Assembly (NCBI GenBank): GCA_964395315.1
Contig: CAYNBI010000047.1
Location: 1-27,165 of the forward strand
Direction of reading: 5' to 3'
DNA length: 27,165 nucleotides
DNA from: CAVORB01 sp964395315
GTDB lineage: Bacteria > Pseudomonadota > Gammaproteobacteria > Chromatiales > Chromatiaceae
The position numbers were made by a program, and so were the translations under genes. The notes beneath the pieces were generated by a model. That model was not told the origin of the DNA, did not search any database, and worked only from the letters and a program-made list of their open reading frames with translations. Positions 8,706-15,793 of this stretch are shown in pieces. Position 1 is the first letter of the stretch. Every line of letters starts with the position of its first letter.

Positions 8706-9187
8706 GCGGCGGCAAGAGATCACCCGTCACCCAGGCCGTGCGCGCGCTGCGCGCCGCCGGCATCGAGTTCGAAGACCACCCCTACCCTTACGTCGAGGGG
8801 GGCGGCACCACCCAATTCGCCCGCGAGATGGGTGTCGAGGAGCATCGGGTAATCAAGACCCTGATCATGGAGGACGAGAACGCCAACCCCATGATCGTGC
8901 TCATGCACGGCGACCGGGAGGTGGCTACCGGCCTGCTCGCGCGCGCGATCGGGGTCAAGCGGGTCCAACCCTGCGACCCGAAGACGGCCGACCGGCACTC
9001 GGGCTACCGGGTCGGGGGCACCTCTCCCTTCGGCGCCCGCCGCGCCATGCCCGTCTACTGCCAGGCGAGCATCGCGGACCTGCCCCGGATCTACGTCAAC
9101 GGCGGCCGCCGCGGCTACATCATCTCGCTGGCAACGCAGGACCTCCTGACCCTGCTCCGCCCGACTCTGGTCGATGCCGCACACTGA
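8702..9187 (+). CDS. ybaK: YbaK/EbsC-type aminoacyl-tRNA deacylase
   Basis: A 161-residue YbaK/EbsC family protein. Family members hydrolyse misacylated tRNA in trans; E. coli YbaK clears Cys-tRNA(Pro) made in error by prolyl-tRNA synthetase. Seen here: an N-terminal helix with the following strand FEDHPYPYVEGG, then AREMGVEEHRVIKTLIM containing the conserved Lys (K52), a core RVQPCDPKTADRHSGYRVGGTSPFG and a final VNGGRRGYIISLATQDL. The GYRVGGTSPFG loop is the family's best signature. ATG 8702 overlaps the preceding stop by 4 nt. Whether it acts on Cys-tRNA(Pro) or on another mischarged tRNA cannot be decided from sequence; the YbaK label is a family assignment. The next gene starts 47 bp downstream with its own ribosome binding site. 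Confidence 0.9.
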   Translation: MSGGKRSPVTQAVRALRAAGIEFEDHPYPYVEGGGTTQFAREMGVEEHRVIKTLIMEDENANPMIVLMHGDREVATGLLARAIGVKRVQPCDPKTADRHSGYRVGGTSPFGARRAMPVYCQASIADLPRIYVNGGRRGYIISLATQDLLTLLRPTLVDAAH

Positions 9188-9234
9188 TCGGCCACCGCAC
9201 ACCCGGCACACACTTGCCCCCAGGAGCCCAACCC

Positions 9235-9936
9235 ATGTCCAAACCCGTCTGCGTCATCGTCGGCGCCGGCCCCGGAAACGGGGCCGCCTTCGCCCGCAGG
9301 TTCAGCCGTGCGGGCTACCAGGTCGCCCTCCTCGCGCGCCGCCGCGGTCAGCTCGACGCCTTGGCCTCTGACATCGAGCACAGTCGCGGCTATGTCTACG
9401 ATGCAGTGAATCCCGACCATGCGGAAGCCGTGCTCGAACGTGTTCGCTCCGAGCTCGGACCGCCCTCGGTCCTGGTCTACAACGCCTCCACCCGCGACTT
9501 CGGCGACATCGACCACACCACGCCGGATGCCTTCGAGCAAGCCTGGCGCGTCAACAGCTACGGGTGCCTGCTGGCGGCGAAGGGAGTGCTGAGGGACATG
9601 CGGGCGGCTGGCAGCGGCAGCATCGTCGTCATCGGCGCGACCGCTGCGTGGAAAGGGGCCGCCGACTTCACCGCCTTCGCCTCCGCCAAGGCTGCCCAGC
9701 GCAGCCTGGCCCAATCCCTGGCCCGCAAGCTGGGACCCGAGGGTATCCACGTCGCATACGTCATCATCGACGCCGTGGTCGACATGCCCTCTTCGCGCGC
9801 GATGCTGCCGGACAAGCCCGACGACTTCTTCGCCAGCCCGGACGACATCGCCGAATCGGTGTACTTTCTCACACGCCAGCCGCGCTCTGCCTGGACCTTT
9901 GAACTCGACCTGCGTCCCTTCGGCGAACACTGGTAA
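9235..9936 (+). CDS. SDR-superfamily protein lacking the catalytic tyrosine
   Basis: A 233-residue short-chain dehydrogenase/reductase-like Rossmann protein. The nucleotide-binding loop reads VGAGPGNGAAFA instead of the usual TGxxxGIG. The region LVYNAS stands where NNAG would be, and RVNSYGCLLAAK matches the usual Asn-containing helix. At the active site, FTAFASAK puts Phe148 in place of the catalytic Tyr while the Lys (K152) of YxxxK is kept. This combination is known in a described classical-like subgroup (SDR_c10 in the conserved-domain scheme), so it is probably not a sequencing error. The end LDLRPFGEHW is also characteristic. CAGGAG lies 8 nt before ATG 9235. The Phe makes ordinary oxidoreductase activity doubtful; the function is unknown. 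It may share a transcript with the two genes upstream. Confidence 0.92.
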   Translation: MSKPVCVIVGAGPGNGAAFARRFSRAGYQVALLARRRGQLDALASDIEHSRGYVYDAVNPDHAEAVLERVRSELGPPSVLVYNASTRDFGDIDHTTPDAFEQAWRVNSYGCLLAAKGVLRDMRAAGSGSIVVIGATAAWKGAADFTAFASAKAAQRSLAQSLARKLGPEGIHVAYVIIDAVVDMPSSRAMLPDKPDDFFASPDDIAESVYFLTRQPRSAWTFELDLRPFGEHW

Positions 9937-9970
9937 GCCGCTTTCCCCGAACAGGTCACCGACATTGGCC

Positions 9971-9976
9971 TATAAT
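9971..9976 (+). promoter_or_regulatory. -10 element of the promoter for the small exported protein at 10015
   Basis: A perfect TATAAT sits 38 bp upstream of ATG 10015. The -35 region at 17 bp (CGAACA) is poor, so either it is a weak-35 promoter or an activator helps. It would allow separate expression from the SDR gene upstream. Confidence 0.5.
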
Positions 9977-10014
9977 CCGGCCCTAACCGAGGCCGTAGCC
10001 ACAAGGAACCCGCA

Positions 10015-10392
10015 ATGCGTAACAAGAAACCCGTCTCCCTCCTCATCGGCCTTGCCGGCGCAATGCCCGCCATCGCACTCGCCCTCGACCTGACCTTTCT
10101 CGACCAGGCCCCGATCCGCTTCATGAGCGACGCCGAGATTGACATGATGGAGGCCACGGTAGTCGAGACACTGGACAAGGCGGCCGACGGCGAAACCCTC
10201 ACTTGGCGCAACGACGACAGCGGAAATTCCGGCAGCGTGACGGCGGTCAAGAGCTTCAGCGAAGGCGACCTGAGTTGCCGCCGAATCGAGATCGTCAACC
10301 GGGATGCCAAGGCGACCTTCGGCGGCGCAAGCTCGATGTTCGACATGTGCCAGATCGACGGCAGCTGGAAGATCCTGCGGCAGCGGCCCTAG
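10015..10392 (+). CDS. small exported protein, 17 kDa surface antigen C-terminal-like
   Basis: A 125-residue protein with a signal peptide: basic RNKK, a hydrophobic stretch LLIGLAGAMPAIALA and probable cleavage near residue 23. The mature part matches the pattern of the small domain found at the end of rickettsial 17-kDa-antigen-like proteins: LTWRNDDSGNSGSVTAVKSF, then a Cys-containing LSCRRIEI strand, and a closing CQIDGSWKIL. It lacks the glycine-zipper region and lipobox of the full antigen, so it is likely a soluble periplasmic protein. Two Cys in the mature part could form a disulfide. AAGGA precedes ATG 10015 by 8 nt. Its stop (10390-10392) overlaps the stop of the convergent gene (10389-10391). 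The function is unknown. Confidence 0.8.
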   Translation: MRNKKPVSLLIGLAGAMPAIALALDLTFLDQAPIRFMSDAEIDMMEATVVETLDKAADGETLTWRNDDSGNSGSVTAVKSFSEGDLSCRRIEIVNRDAKATFGGASSMFDMCQIDGSWKILRQRP

Positions 10393-11444
10393 CTGTCTGC
10401 GGCGCGCCGCGCCGGGGGACCGGCCAGCCGGGTCGCGAACACCGGTCCGCGACGCCAGAAGCGGCGCAGAGCCCGGCGCGTCACCCGGAACAAACTGCCG
10501 TCGCAGGGATCGAGATCCAGCGGCTCGACGCGCCCTTGTCCGACGGCATCCAGGAGTCCAGAAGCCAGGTGCTCCAACCGCCTGATCCCGAGCACCCAGG
10601 CGTCCGGATCCGCATCCCGCACCGCCGGCCAGAGGCGGTCCCAGAAGACCAGTAGTCCCTGCCCCGACTCGTCAAGGGCAAGCGTTCCTTCGTCCTCTGG
10701 CACGGGGCCATCGTTCGCGCCCGCCGCGCGCGCGAGCCCGAGAGCGAAGGGGTGTTCGGCGAGCACTAGTCCGTAGGCAGACCTCAGCGGGGCCATGGGC
10801 AGACGTCCGCCGCCCCAGGGCCAGATCCCGCTCACCCCGAGACGGCCCGAGCGCTCCCGCTCCTGATTCACCGGCGAGTGATGGAACAGCATCTGCGTCT
10901 CGTTGAGCAGGGCCGCCCAGTTGGCCGCCTCCTTCCCCTTCGGCATCAGCGGCCGGATACCGCGCCCCGACGCCAGGTCAACCGGCGTGGTGCGGATATC
11001 CGGGTCTGAATCCAAACCCAGATACCAGCGATCGGGAACCGGAGTCCGGAGCCGGAGCCCGTCGGCGCCGAAGTGGGCGTTGAACTCCGCGGCCAGCGCT
11101 TCCGCCTCCTCTGGGTGCAGGTCGAGGTGGCGGGCGTCGAACAGAAGCAACTGATCGCGATCGGGTCGCAGGTGCACCGGATCGGCGTGCAGCCAGTAGC
11201 CGCTCGCGTCCCCGCCGGGATCGTCGAACAGACGGCAGAAGGGCGCGCTCGGCAGATCCCGCTCTCGTTCGGAACGCACGCCGAAGCGCTCGGACAGGGC
11301 GGTCAGGGGATGAGACGCGGGGCCGTGCAAGCGATCTGCCCGAGCGAGCAACCTTTCGAGGGCGGGCAGACGTGGAACATCAGCGGGATGCATGGGTACC
11401 GGACCGAATAGCCCCGGCACCAGCAGATCTATTCGGTTACCCAT
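10389..11444 (-). CDS. RpfE-type conserved protein (COG4255-like)
   Basis: A 351-residue cytoplasmic protein of the family called 'regulatory protein, RpfE type' after a gene in the Xanthomonas rpf cluster; it is sometimes annotated as phosphoglycerate-mutase-like. Recognisable blocks are LPALERLLARADR near the N-terminus, YWLHADPVHLRPDRDQLLLFDA, PVPDRWYLGL, LNETQMLFHHSPVNQERER and GIWPWGGGRLP. The ADPVHL and NETQML..HPVN blocks are the strongest family signatures. The biochemical role is unknown; the rpf name comes from genome position in Xanthomonas, not from a shown activity. Start at ATG 11444 gives MGNRIDLLVPG, the usual opening. Further upstream the frame runs into the assembly gap. Its tail overlaps the stop of the exported-protein gene by 2 bp. 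Confidence 0.85.
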   Translation of the reverse strand: MGNRIDLLVPGLFGPVPMHPADVPRLPALERLLARADRLHGPASHPLTALSERFGVRSERERDLPSAPFCRLFDDPGGDASGYWLHADPVHLRPDRDQLLLFDARHLDLHPEEAEALAAEFNAHFGADGLRLRTPVPDRWYLGLDSDPDIRTTPVDLASGRGIRPLMPKGKEAANWAALLNETQMLFHHSPVNQERERSGRLGVSGIWPWGGGRLPMAPLRSAYGLVLAEHPFALGLARAAGANDGPVPEDEGTLALDESGQGLLVFWDRLWPAVRDADPDAWVLGIRRLEHLASGLLDAVGQGRVEPLDLDPCDGSLFRVTRRALRRFWRRGPVFATRLAGPPARRAADS

Positions 11445-11555
11445 GCCTGGTCGACGTTGGTCCGGGTTCGGTGCGTGCACGCATGTGCCGCATTCGTCCA
11501 CCAAACGGGCCGTGCCTGATCCCAGTTTCCAGGAACCATCCCCGGTGCATCTCCC

Positions 11556-11610
11556 GGCACTTCGCCCCGGATGGGCGTTCGCTCGGCTGCGTTCTGCCAC
11601 TGGCAGAACG
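11556..11610 (+). repeat. 55-bp direct repeat, left copy, at contig end
   Basis: This 55-bp segment is identical, base for base, to 11711-11765 on the other side of the N run. It ends exactly where the N begin, and its last 21 bases are a palindrome. An exact 55-bp match at both contig ends is what a k=55 de Bruijn assembly leaves when two contigs share one graph node. Confidence 0.95.
11590..11610. repeat. 21-bp palindrome (left copy; right copy at 11745-11765)
   Basis: CGTTCTGCCA and TGGCAGAACG are perfect inverted repeats around a single central base. In the right copy the palindrome starts 8 nt after the hom stop codon on the minus strand, so it could act as a 3' hairpin for hom, although no T-tract follows. 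It is also a plausible reason for the assembly break. Confidence 0.85.
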
Positions 11611-11710
11611 NNNNNNNNNNNNNNNNNNNNNNNNNNNNNNNNNNNNNNNNNNNNNNNNNNNNNNNNNNNNNNNNNNNNNNNNNNNNNNNNNNNNNNNNNN
11701 NNNNNNNNNN
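11611..11710. other. assembly gap (100 N)
   Basis: Exactly 100 N, the conventional placeholder for a gap of unknown size. Reading frames that cross it are meaningless. If the flanking 55-bp copies are the same stretch of DNA, the true distance from the RpfE-type start to the hom stop is about 174 bp and nothing is missing. Confidence 0.99.
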
Positions 11711-11765
11711 GGCACTTCGCCCCGGATGGGCGTTCGCTCGGCTGCGTTCTGCCACTGGCAGAACG
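11711..11765 (+). repeat. 55-bp direct repeat, right copy, at contig start
   Basis: Identical to 11556-11610. It begins immediately after the N run and ends 8 bp before the hom stop codon, including the palindrome at 11745-11765. Confidence 0.95.
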
Positions 11766-11773
11766 ATCCTCGC

Positions 11774-13090
11774 TCACCCCGCCAGGTTCTCCATGCGGAT
11801 GCGCACGACCTCGCCCTTGACCGTGTCCAGGGCCTCGATGCGGGTGATAGCCTCGTTCATGCGCCCCTCCAGCACCCGGTGGGTCAGCATGATCAGCGGG
11901 ACGTGGGTATCGCCCTCCTCCGGCTCCTTTTGCTTGATGGCCTCGATGCTGATGCCTTCCTCCCCCAGGATGCCGGCGATCCGGGCCATGACGCCAGGCT
12001 GATCGAGGGCCGTGATGCGCAGATAGTAGGCCGTCTCCACCTCATCCATGGCGAGCACCGGCATATCGGAGAGCTCATCAGGCTGGAACGCCAGATGGGG
12101 AACCCGGTTGTTGGGGTCGGTGGTCAGGACGCGGGCGACGTCCACCACGTCCGCCACCACCGCTGACGCGGTGGGCAAGGAGCCGGCTCCGGCACCGTAG
12201 TAGAGCGTGGGTCCCACCGCGTCCCCCTTGACCAGGACCGCGTTCATGACGCCGTCCACGTTGGCGATCAGGCGCCGACGTGGAATGAGGGTCGGATGCA
12301 CCCGCATCTCGACCCCGTGACCCGACTTGCGGGTGATGCCCAGGTGCTTGATGCGGTAGCCGAGATCCGCCGCGTAGGCGACGTCCTGGGCCTCGATCCG
12401 GGAAATCCCCTCGGTGTAGGTCTTGTCGAACTGCAGCGGGATGCCGAACGCCAGCGAGCCCAGTATGGTCAGCTTGTGGGCGGCGTCGATGCCTTCCACG
12501 TCGAAGGTAGGGTCCACCTCCGCGTAGCCCAGGGCCTGGGCCTCCGCGAGCACGTCCTCGAAATCCCGCCCCTTGTCGCGCATCTCGGTGAGGATGTAGT
12601 TGCCGGTCCCGTTGATGATGCCGGCGATCCACTCGATGTGGTTGGCCGCGAGCCCCTCGCGCAGGGCCTTGATAATGGGCACGCCTCCGGCCACGGCGGC
12701 CTCGAAGGCGACCGTGACACCCTTCGCGCGCGCGGCGGCGAAGATCTCGTTGCCGTGCAGAGCGATCAGGGCCTTGTTGGCGGTGACCACGTGCTTGCCG
12801 TTCTCGATCGCCCTCAACACCAGCTCCTTGGCGGGGGAATAGCCGCCGATGAGCTCGATGACGATGTCAATCTCGGGGTCGTCCACCACGGCGAAGGCAT
12901 CGTCGCCGATGCGGCCGATCTGCTCCAGGCCGTGGATCGCGTCGGGGTTGTATTGACGGGCGGCGGCGTGCGCGATGTGTATCCCCCGCCCGGCCCGACG
13001 GGCAATCTCCCGCGCATTGCGCGTCAGCACCGTGACCGTGCCGCCGCCGACGGTCCCCAGTCCCAACAATCCGATCTTCACCGGCTCCAT
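11774..13090 (-). CDS. hom: homoserine dehydrogenase
   Basis: A 438-residue, single-function homoserine dehydrogenase. It reduces aspartate 4-semialdehyde to homoserine with NAD(P)H, the branch point to threonine, isoleucine and methionine. The Rossmann loop GLGTVGGG is at residues 10-17. VVTANKAL and AAVAGGVPII mark the nucleotide/catalytic core, INGTGNYILTEM follows, and the family signature GYAEVDPTFDVEGIDAAHK carries the catalytic Asp and Lys near residue 205. The last 85 or so residues form an ACT domain (YYLRITALDQPGVMARIAG), the usual site of threonine feedback. No aspartokinase domain is fused. I chose ATG 13090 over the one six codons upstream because AGGAGA lies just before it. alaC ends 193 bp upstream on the same strand. 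thrC, often next to hom, is not seen. Confidence 0.97.
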   Translation of the reverse strand: MEPVKIGLLGLGTVGGGTVTVLTRNAREIARRAGRGIHIAHAAARQYNPDAIHGLEQIGRIGDDAFAVVDDPEIDIVIELIGGYSPAKELVLRAIENGKHVVTANKALIALHGNEIFAAARAKGVTVAFEAAVAGGVPIIKALREGLAANHIEWIAGIINGTGNYILTEMRDKGRDFEDVLAEAQALGYAEVDPTFDVEGIDAAHKLTILGSLAFGIPLQFDKTYTEGISRIEAQDVAYAADLGYRIKHLGITRKSGHGVEMRVHPTLIPRRRLIANVDGVMNAVLVKGDAVGPTLYYGAGAGSLPTASAVVADVVDVARVLTTDPNNRVPHLAFQPDELSDMPVLAMDEVETAYYLRITALDQPGVMARIAGILGEEGISIEAIKQKEPEEGDTHVPLIMLTHRVLEGRMNEAITRIEALDTVKGEVVRIRMENLAG

Positions 13091-13201
13091 ACTTCTCTCC
13101 TCATGCAAATTCTTTGTCTGAGGAAACGCTGATCAATTCAGCGCTTCCCGCAGCGCAGGGACGTGGCGCCAGTCTCAGGCGCGCATGCGTTTGGCAATGA
13201 A

Positions 13202-13231
13202 GCCACCCGAGAATCACGCTTCCTGGGTGGC
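13202..13231 (-). terminator. inverted repeat between alaC and hom
   Basis: GCCACCC (13202-13208) and GGGTGGC (13225-13231) can form a 7-bp stem about 53 nt after the alaC stop. A second small stem, CGCTGA/TCAGCG at 13127-13143, lies nearer hom. No T-tract and no Thr-rich leader peptide is present, so a weak terminator or leader structure is all that can be said. Confidence 0.3.
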
Positions 13232-13283
13232 GTGCCGAGCTTGGCCAGGATGGCCAATACTCAGCGTCTGGCTCAAGGGCGGC

Positions 13284-14474
13284 TCAGCGCCCGCGGTCCC
13301 GCCGCAGCATGTCGCGAATGCCGCGCACTGCCTGGCGCGTGCGGTGCTCGTTCTCGATCAGCCCGAAGCGCACATGGTCGTCGCCGTACTCCCCGAAACC
13401 GATGCCGGGCGACACGGCGACCTTGGCCTCCGAGAGCAGTTTCTTGCTGAACTCCAGCGACCCCAGCTCGCGATACGGCTCCGGGATGGGAGCCCAGACG
13501 AACATGGTGGCCTTAGGCTTCTCGATCCGCCAACCGGAGGAGGTGAGCCCCTCGCAAAGCACGTCACGGCGGCTCTGATAGCGCTCGGCGATCTCGCGCA
13601 CGCACTGCTGGCTACCCTCCAGGGCCGCGATCGCCGCCACCTGGATCGGCGTGAAGGTTCCATAGTCAAGATAGGACTTGATGCGCGCCAACGCCGCAAC
13701 CAGGTCGCGATTGCCGCACATGAAGCCAACGCGCCAGCCCGGCATGTTGTAGCTCTTTGACAGGGAGAAGAACTCCACCGCAAGCTCGTCCGCCCCAGGA
13801 ACCTGCAGGATCGACGGCGCCTTGTAGCCGTCGAACACGATGTCGGCATACGCCAGGTCGTGCACCACCCAGATGCCGTACTCGCGGGCGATCTCGATGA
13901 CCCCTTCGAAAAAATCCAGCTCCACGCACTGGGTGGTGGGATTGCCGGGGAAATTGAGCACCAGCATCTTCGGGCGCGGCCACGAATCCTGTATCGCGCG
14001 CCGCAACTCCTCGAAGAAGTCCACGCCAGGGACCATCTTGACGTGCCGCACGTCGGCCCCGGCGATGATGAAACCATAGGGATGGATCGGATAGGCCGGA
14101 TTGGGCACCAGCACCGTGTCTCCGGCCCCCATGGTCGCCAGTGCCAGGTGCGCCAGCCCCTCCTTCGAGCCGATGGTCACGATGGCCTGGGAATCGGGGT
14201 CCAGGTTCACGTCGAAGCGATCTCGATACCAGTTGCAGATCGCCCGGCGCAGGCGCGGGATTCCGCGCGAGACCGAATAACGGTGCGTGTCCCTGCGCTG
14301 GGCAACCTCCACAAGCTTGTCGACGATGTGCTGGGGGGTCGGCTGGTCCGGGTTGCCCATGCCGAAGTCGATGATGTCCTCCCCGCGCGCTCGCGCCTCC
14401 GCCTTCAACTGGTTGACGATGTTGAATACGTAGGGAGGAAGCCGCTGGATTCGGCGAAATTCATGATCGGGCAC
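13284..14474 (-). CDS. alaC: alanine transaminase AlaC-type aminotransferase
   Basis: A 396-residue fold-type I PLP aminotransferase of the AlaC (glutamate-pyruvate) group. These form alanine from pyruvate and glutamate; similar proteins are sometimes labelled LL-diaminopimelate aminotransferase. Family markers: RIQRLPPYVFNIVNQLK and DIIDFGMGNPDQPTP at the N-terminus, HRYSVSRGIPRLRRAI, VLVPNPAYPIHPYG, LNFPGNPTTQC, VVHDLAYADIVFDGY, and the PLP-binding Lys240 in SLSKSYNMPGWRVGF. The Arg in DHVRFGLIENEHR binds the substrate carboxylate. I chose GTG 14474 because it gives the family's usual length and N-terminus; the frame stays open upstream to an ATG at 14675, but that extension reads through the divergent Mth938 gene's start and has no family content. 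GAGG lies about 10 nt before the GTG. It is upstream of hom on the same strand. Confidence 0.93.
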   Translation of the reverse strand: MPDHEFRRIQRLPPYVFNIVNQLKAEARARGEDIIDFGMGNPDQPTPQHIVDKLVEVAQRRDTHRYSVSRGIPRLRRAICNWYRDRFDVNLDPDSQAIVTIGSKEGLAHLALATMGAGDTVLVPNPAYPIHPYGFIIAGADVRHVKMVPGVDFFEELRRAIQDSWPRPKMLVLNFPGNPTTQCVELDFFEGVIEIAREYGIWVVHDLAYADIVFDGYKAPSILQVPGADELAVEFFSLSKSYNMPGWRVGFMCGNRDLVAALARIKSYLDYGTFTPIQVAAIAALEGSQQCVREIAERYQSRRDVLCEGLTSSGWRIEKPKATMFVWAPIPEPYRELGSLEFSKKLLSEAKVAVSPGIGFGEYGDDHVRFGLIENEHRTRQAVRGIRDMLRRDRGR

Positions 14475-14521
14475 GACTGGGACGACCTCGCGAGGATGGC
14501 GGAAGGAGGTAAAAGGGTAGA

Positions 14522-14549
14522 AGTGTACCGCCAAGGATCGCGGATTCAA
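14522..14549 (-). promoter_or_regulatory. candidate sigma-70 promoter for alaC
   Basis: On the minus strand TTGAAT (14549-14544) and TACACT (14527-14522) are 16 bp apart, each matching four of six consensus bases. It lies about 48 bp upstream of the GTG start I favour, which supports that start over the more upstream ATG. Confidence 0.45.
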
Positions 14550-14607
14550 ACGAGCGCGCGCTGGGGTGCGCTTGTCGCCCGCCGGGCCATCGGTTATTTT
14601 GGCGCGC

Positions 14608-14979
14608 ATGAATTTCGCGCAAGCCGACAGCGGCGACGGCCACTTCATCCAGGGGTACGAGCCCGGCCGGATCATCGTCGACGGGCGCGGCTACGGCGAG
14701 AGCCTGATCGTCAGCCCGGAGCGCATCATACCCGGCTGGGGACCCGCGTCAGCCGACGAGCTGACCGAGGATCATCTCGCCGCGCTGGCCGGTCTTACGC
14801 CGCAGGTGGTGGTGATCGGCACCGGCGAGCGCCAGGTCTTCCCCGACCCGCGCCTGTACTTTTCCCTGCTGCAGCGGGGGATGGGTGTGGAGATCATGGA
14901 CACCGGCGCCGCCTGCCGCACCTACAACATCCTGATGTCCGAGGGCCGCAGCGTCGCCGCGGGACTCATCGTCTACTGA
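14608..14979 (+). CDS. Mth938-like domain protein (DUF498)
   Basis: A 123-residue protein of the Mth938/NDUFAF3-like fold family, common as a single small gene in proteobacteria. The family features are visible: an opening FIQGYEPGRIIVDGRGYGESLIVSPERI, the central PQVVVIGTGERQVFPDP, and the end MDTGAACRTYNILMSEGRSVAAGLIV. The human relative is a complex I assembly factor, but no function is shown for the bacterial proteins. ATG 14608 begins MNFAQADSGDGHFIQGY, a normal start. No good ribosome binding site is visible, and a possible promoter (TTGTCG 14572-14577, TTATTT 14595-14600, 17 bp spacing) ends just before the ATG, so the message may have almost no leader. It is divergent from alaC. Confidence 0.9.
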   Translation: MNFAQADSGDGHFIQGYEPGRIIVDGRGYGESLIVSPERIIPGWGPASADELTEDHLAALAGLTPQVVVIGTGERQVFPDPRLYFSLLQRGMGVEIMDTGAACRTYNILMSEGRSVAAGLIVY

Positions 14980-15042
14980 TCCCGCGCGGTCTCGCGCCGC
15001 GTTCGCCGCCAAGCCGTTTCCAGCGCCAAGGAGCCGAACACC

Positions 15043-15777
15043 ATGGACCGCAAGATGATCCTCTCGGTGCTTGCCATCGCCGTTTTCGGCTTCGCGGGCA
15101 CCATGCTGCTGATCCCGGAGGATCGGGACGATGGGGTGCCGCGGCTGCCGTGGCTGGTTTCGACCGATGCCCAGGGGCGCTCCCAGGTGTTCGGCTTCAC
15201 CCTCGGCGTCACCACCCTCGCCGAGGTGCGCGAGGTCTTCGGCGAGGAGGGAAAGGTCAACCTCTTCGCGCACCCCGATCGCCCCGACAGCTACACCGCG
15301 GAGGCCTACTTCGACCAGATCTACCTCAATCGGCTGCGGGCGGACTTCGTCATCACCCTGGAGGCCGATCAGGAAACCCTGGACGCCATGTACCAGCGGG
15401 GACTGCGCATCAGTCAGCTCGGCAGCGGCGACAAGAAGATAACCCTCGCTCCGGAGGACGCCGCGACCCTCGGTGGGGCCGCCATCCGCTCCATCAGCTA
15501 TCTGCCCTGGAAGTCCCTGGACGCGGAGATCATCGAGCGGCGCTTCGGCAAGCCGGTGCGGACACTCACCGAGGACACCGGCGTCATCCACCGGCTGTAC
15601 CCGGACCGGGGCATGGACATCGGGCTCGACAGCCGCGGCGGCGTGGTCATCCAGTACGTCAACCCGGCGGCCTTCGCAGACGCGATCGCGCCGCTCGAGG
15701 CGGCATCCGCCTCGAAGGCCGAGGGCAACCCGGAGACGGTGCCGGCGGCGACCGCGCCGGCCCCACCGCGAGACTGA
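15043..15777 (+). CDS. conserved hypothetical protein with N-terminal membrane anchor or signal
   Basis: Unassigned 244-residue protein. A hydrophobic segment at about residues 5-23 (MILSVLAIAVFGFAGTMLLI) can serve as signal anchor. The rest looks like a soluble periplasmic domain: FGFTLGVTTLAEVREVFGEEGKVNLF, EAYFDQIYLNRLRADFVITLEAD, and IRSISYLPWKSLDAEIIERRFGKP. The last 35 residues are low in complexity (Ala, Pro, Glu rich). The segment TLGVTTLAEVREVFG followed later by DAEIIERRFGKP has the look of small repeated alpha/beta units seen in exported lipid- or protein-binding domains, but I cannot name a family. AAGGAG (15028-15033) is 9 nt before the ATG, an excellent site. It follows the Mth938 gene by 63 bp in the same direction and converges on the aldolase gene, 16 bp between ends. 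Confidence 0.8.
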   Translation: MDRKMILSVLAIAVFGFAGTMLLIPEDRDDGVPRLPWLVSTDAQGRSQVFGFTLGVTTLAEVREVFGEEGKVNLFAHPDRPDSYTAEAYFDQIYLNRLRADFVITLEADQETLDAMYQRGLRISQLGSGDKKITLAPEDAATLGGAAIRSISYLPWKSLDAEIIERRFGKPVRTLTEDTGVIHRLYPDRGMDIGLDSRGGVVIQYVNPAAFADAIAPLEAASASKAEGNPETVPAATAPAPPRD

Positions 15778-15793
15778 CGGCGACAAGCCGCGT

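Noticed and set aside
11429..11777. Open frames crossing the N run
   Set aside because: They exist only because N are read as unknown residues. The RpfE-type gene starts at 11444, outside the gap.
14503..14510. Perfect AAGGAGGT Shine-Dalgarno sequence on the plus strand
   Set aside because: No ATG at suitable distance follows (TAG comes soon after), and the site is upstream of alaC on the opposite strand. Taken as coincidence.
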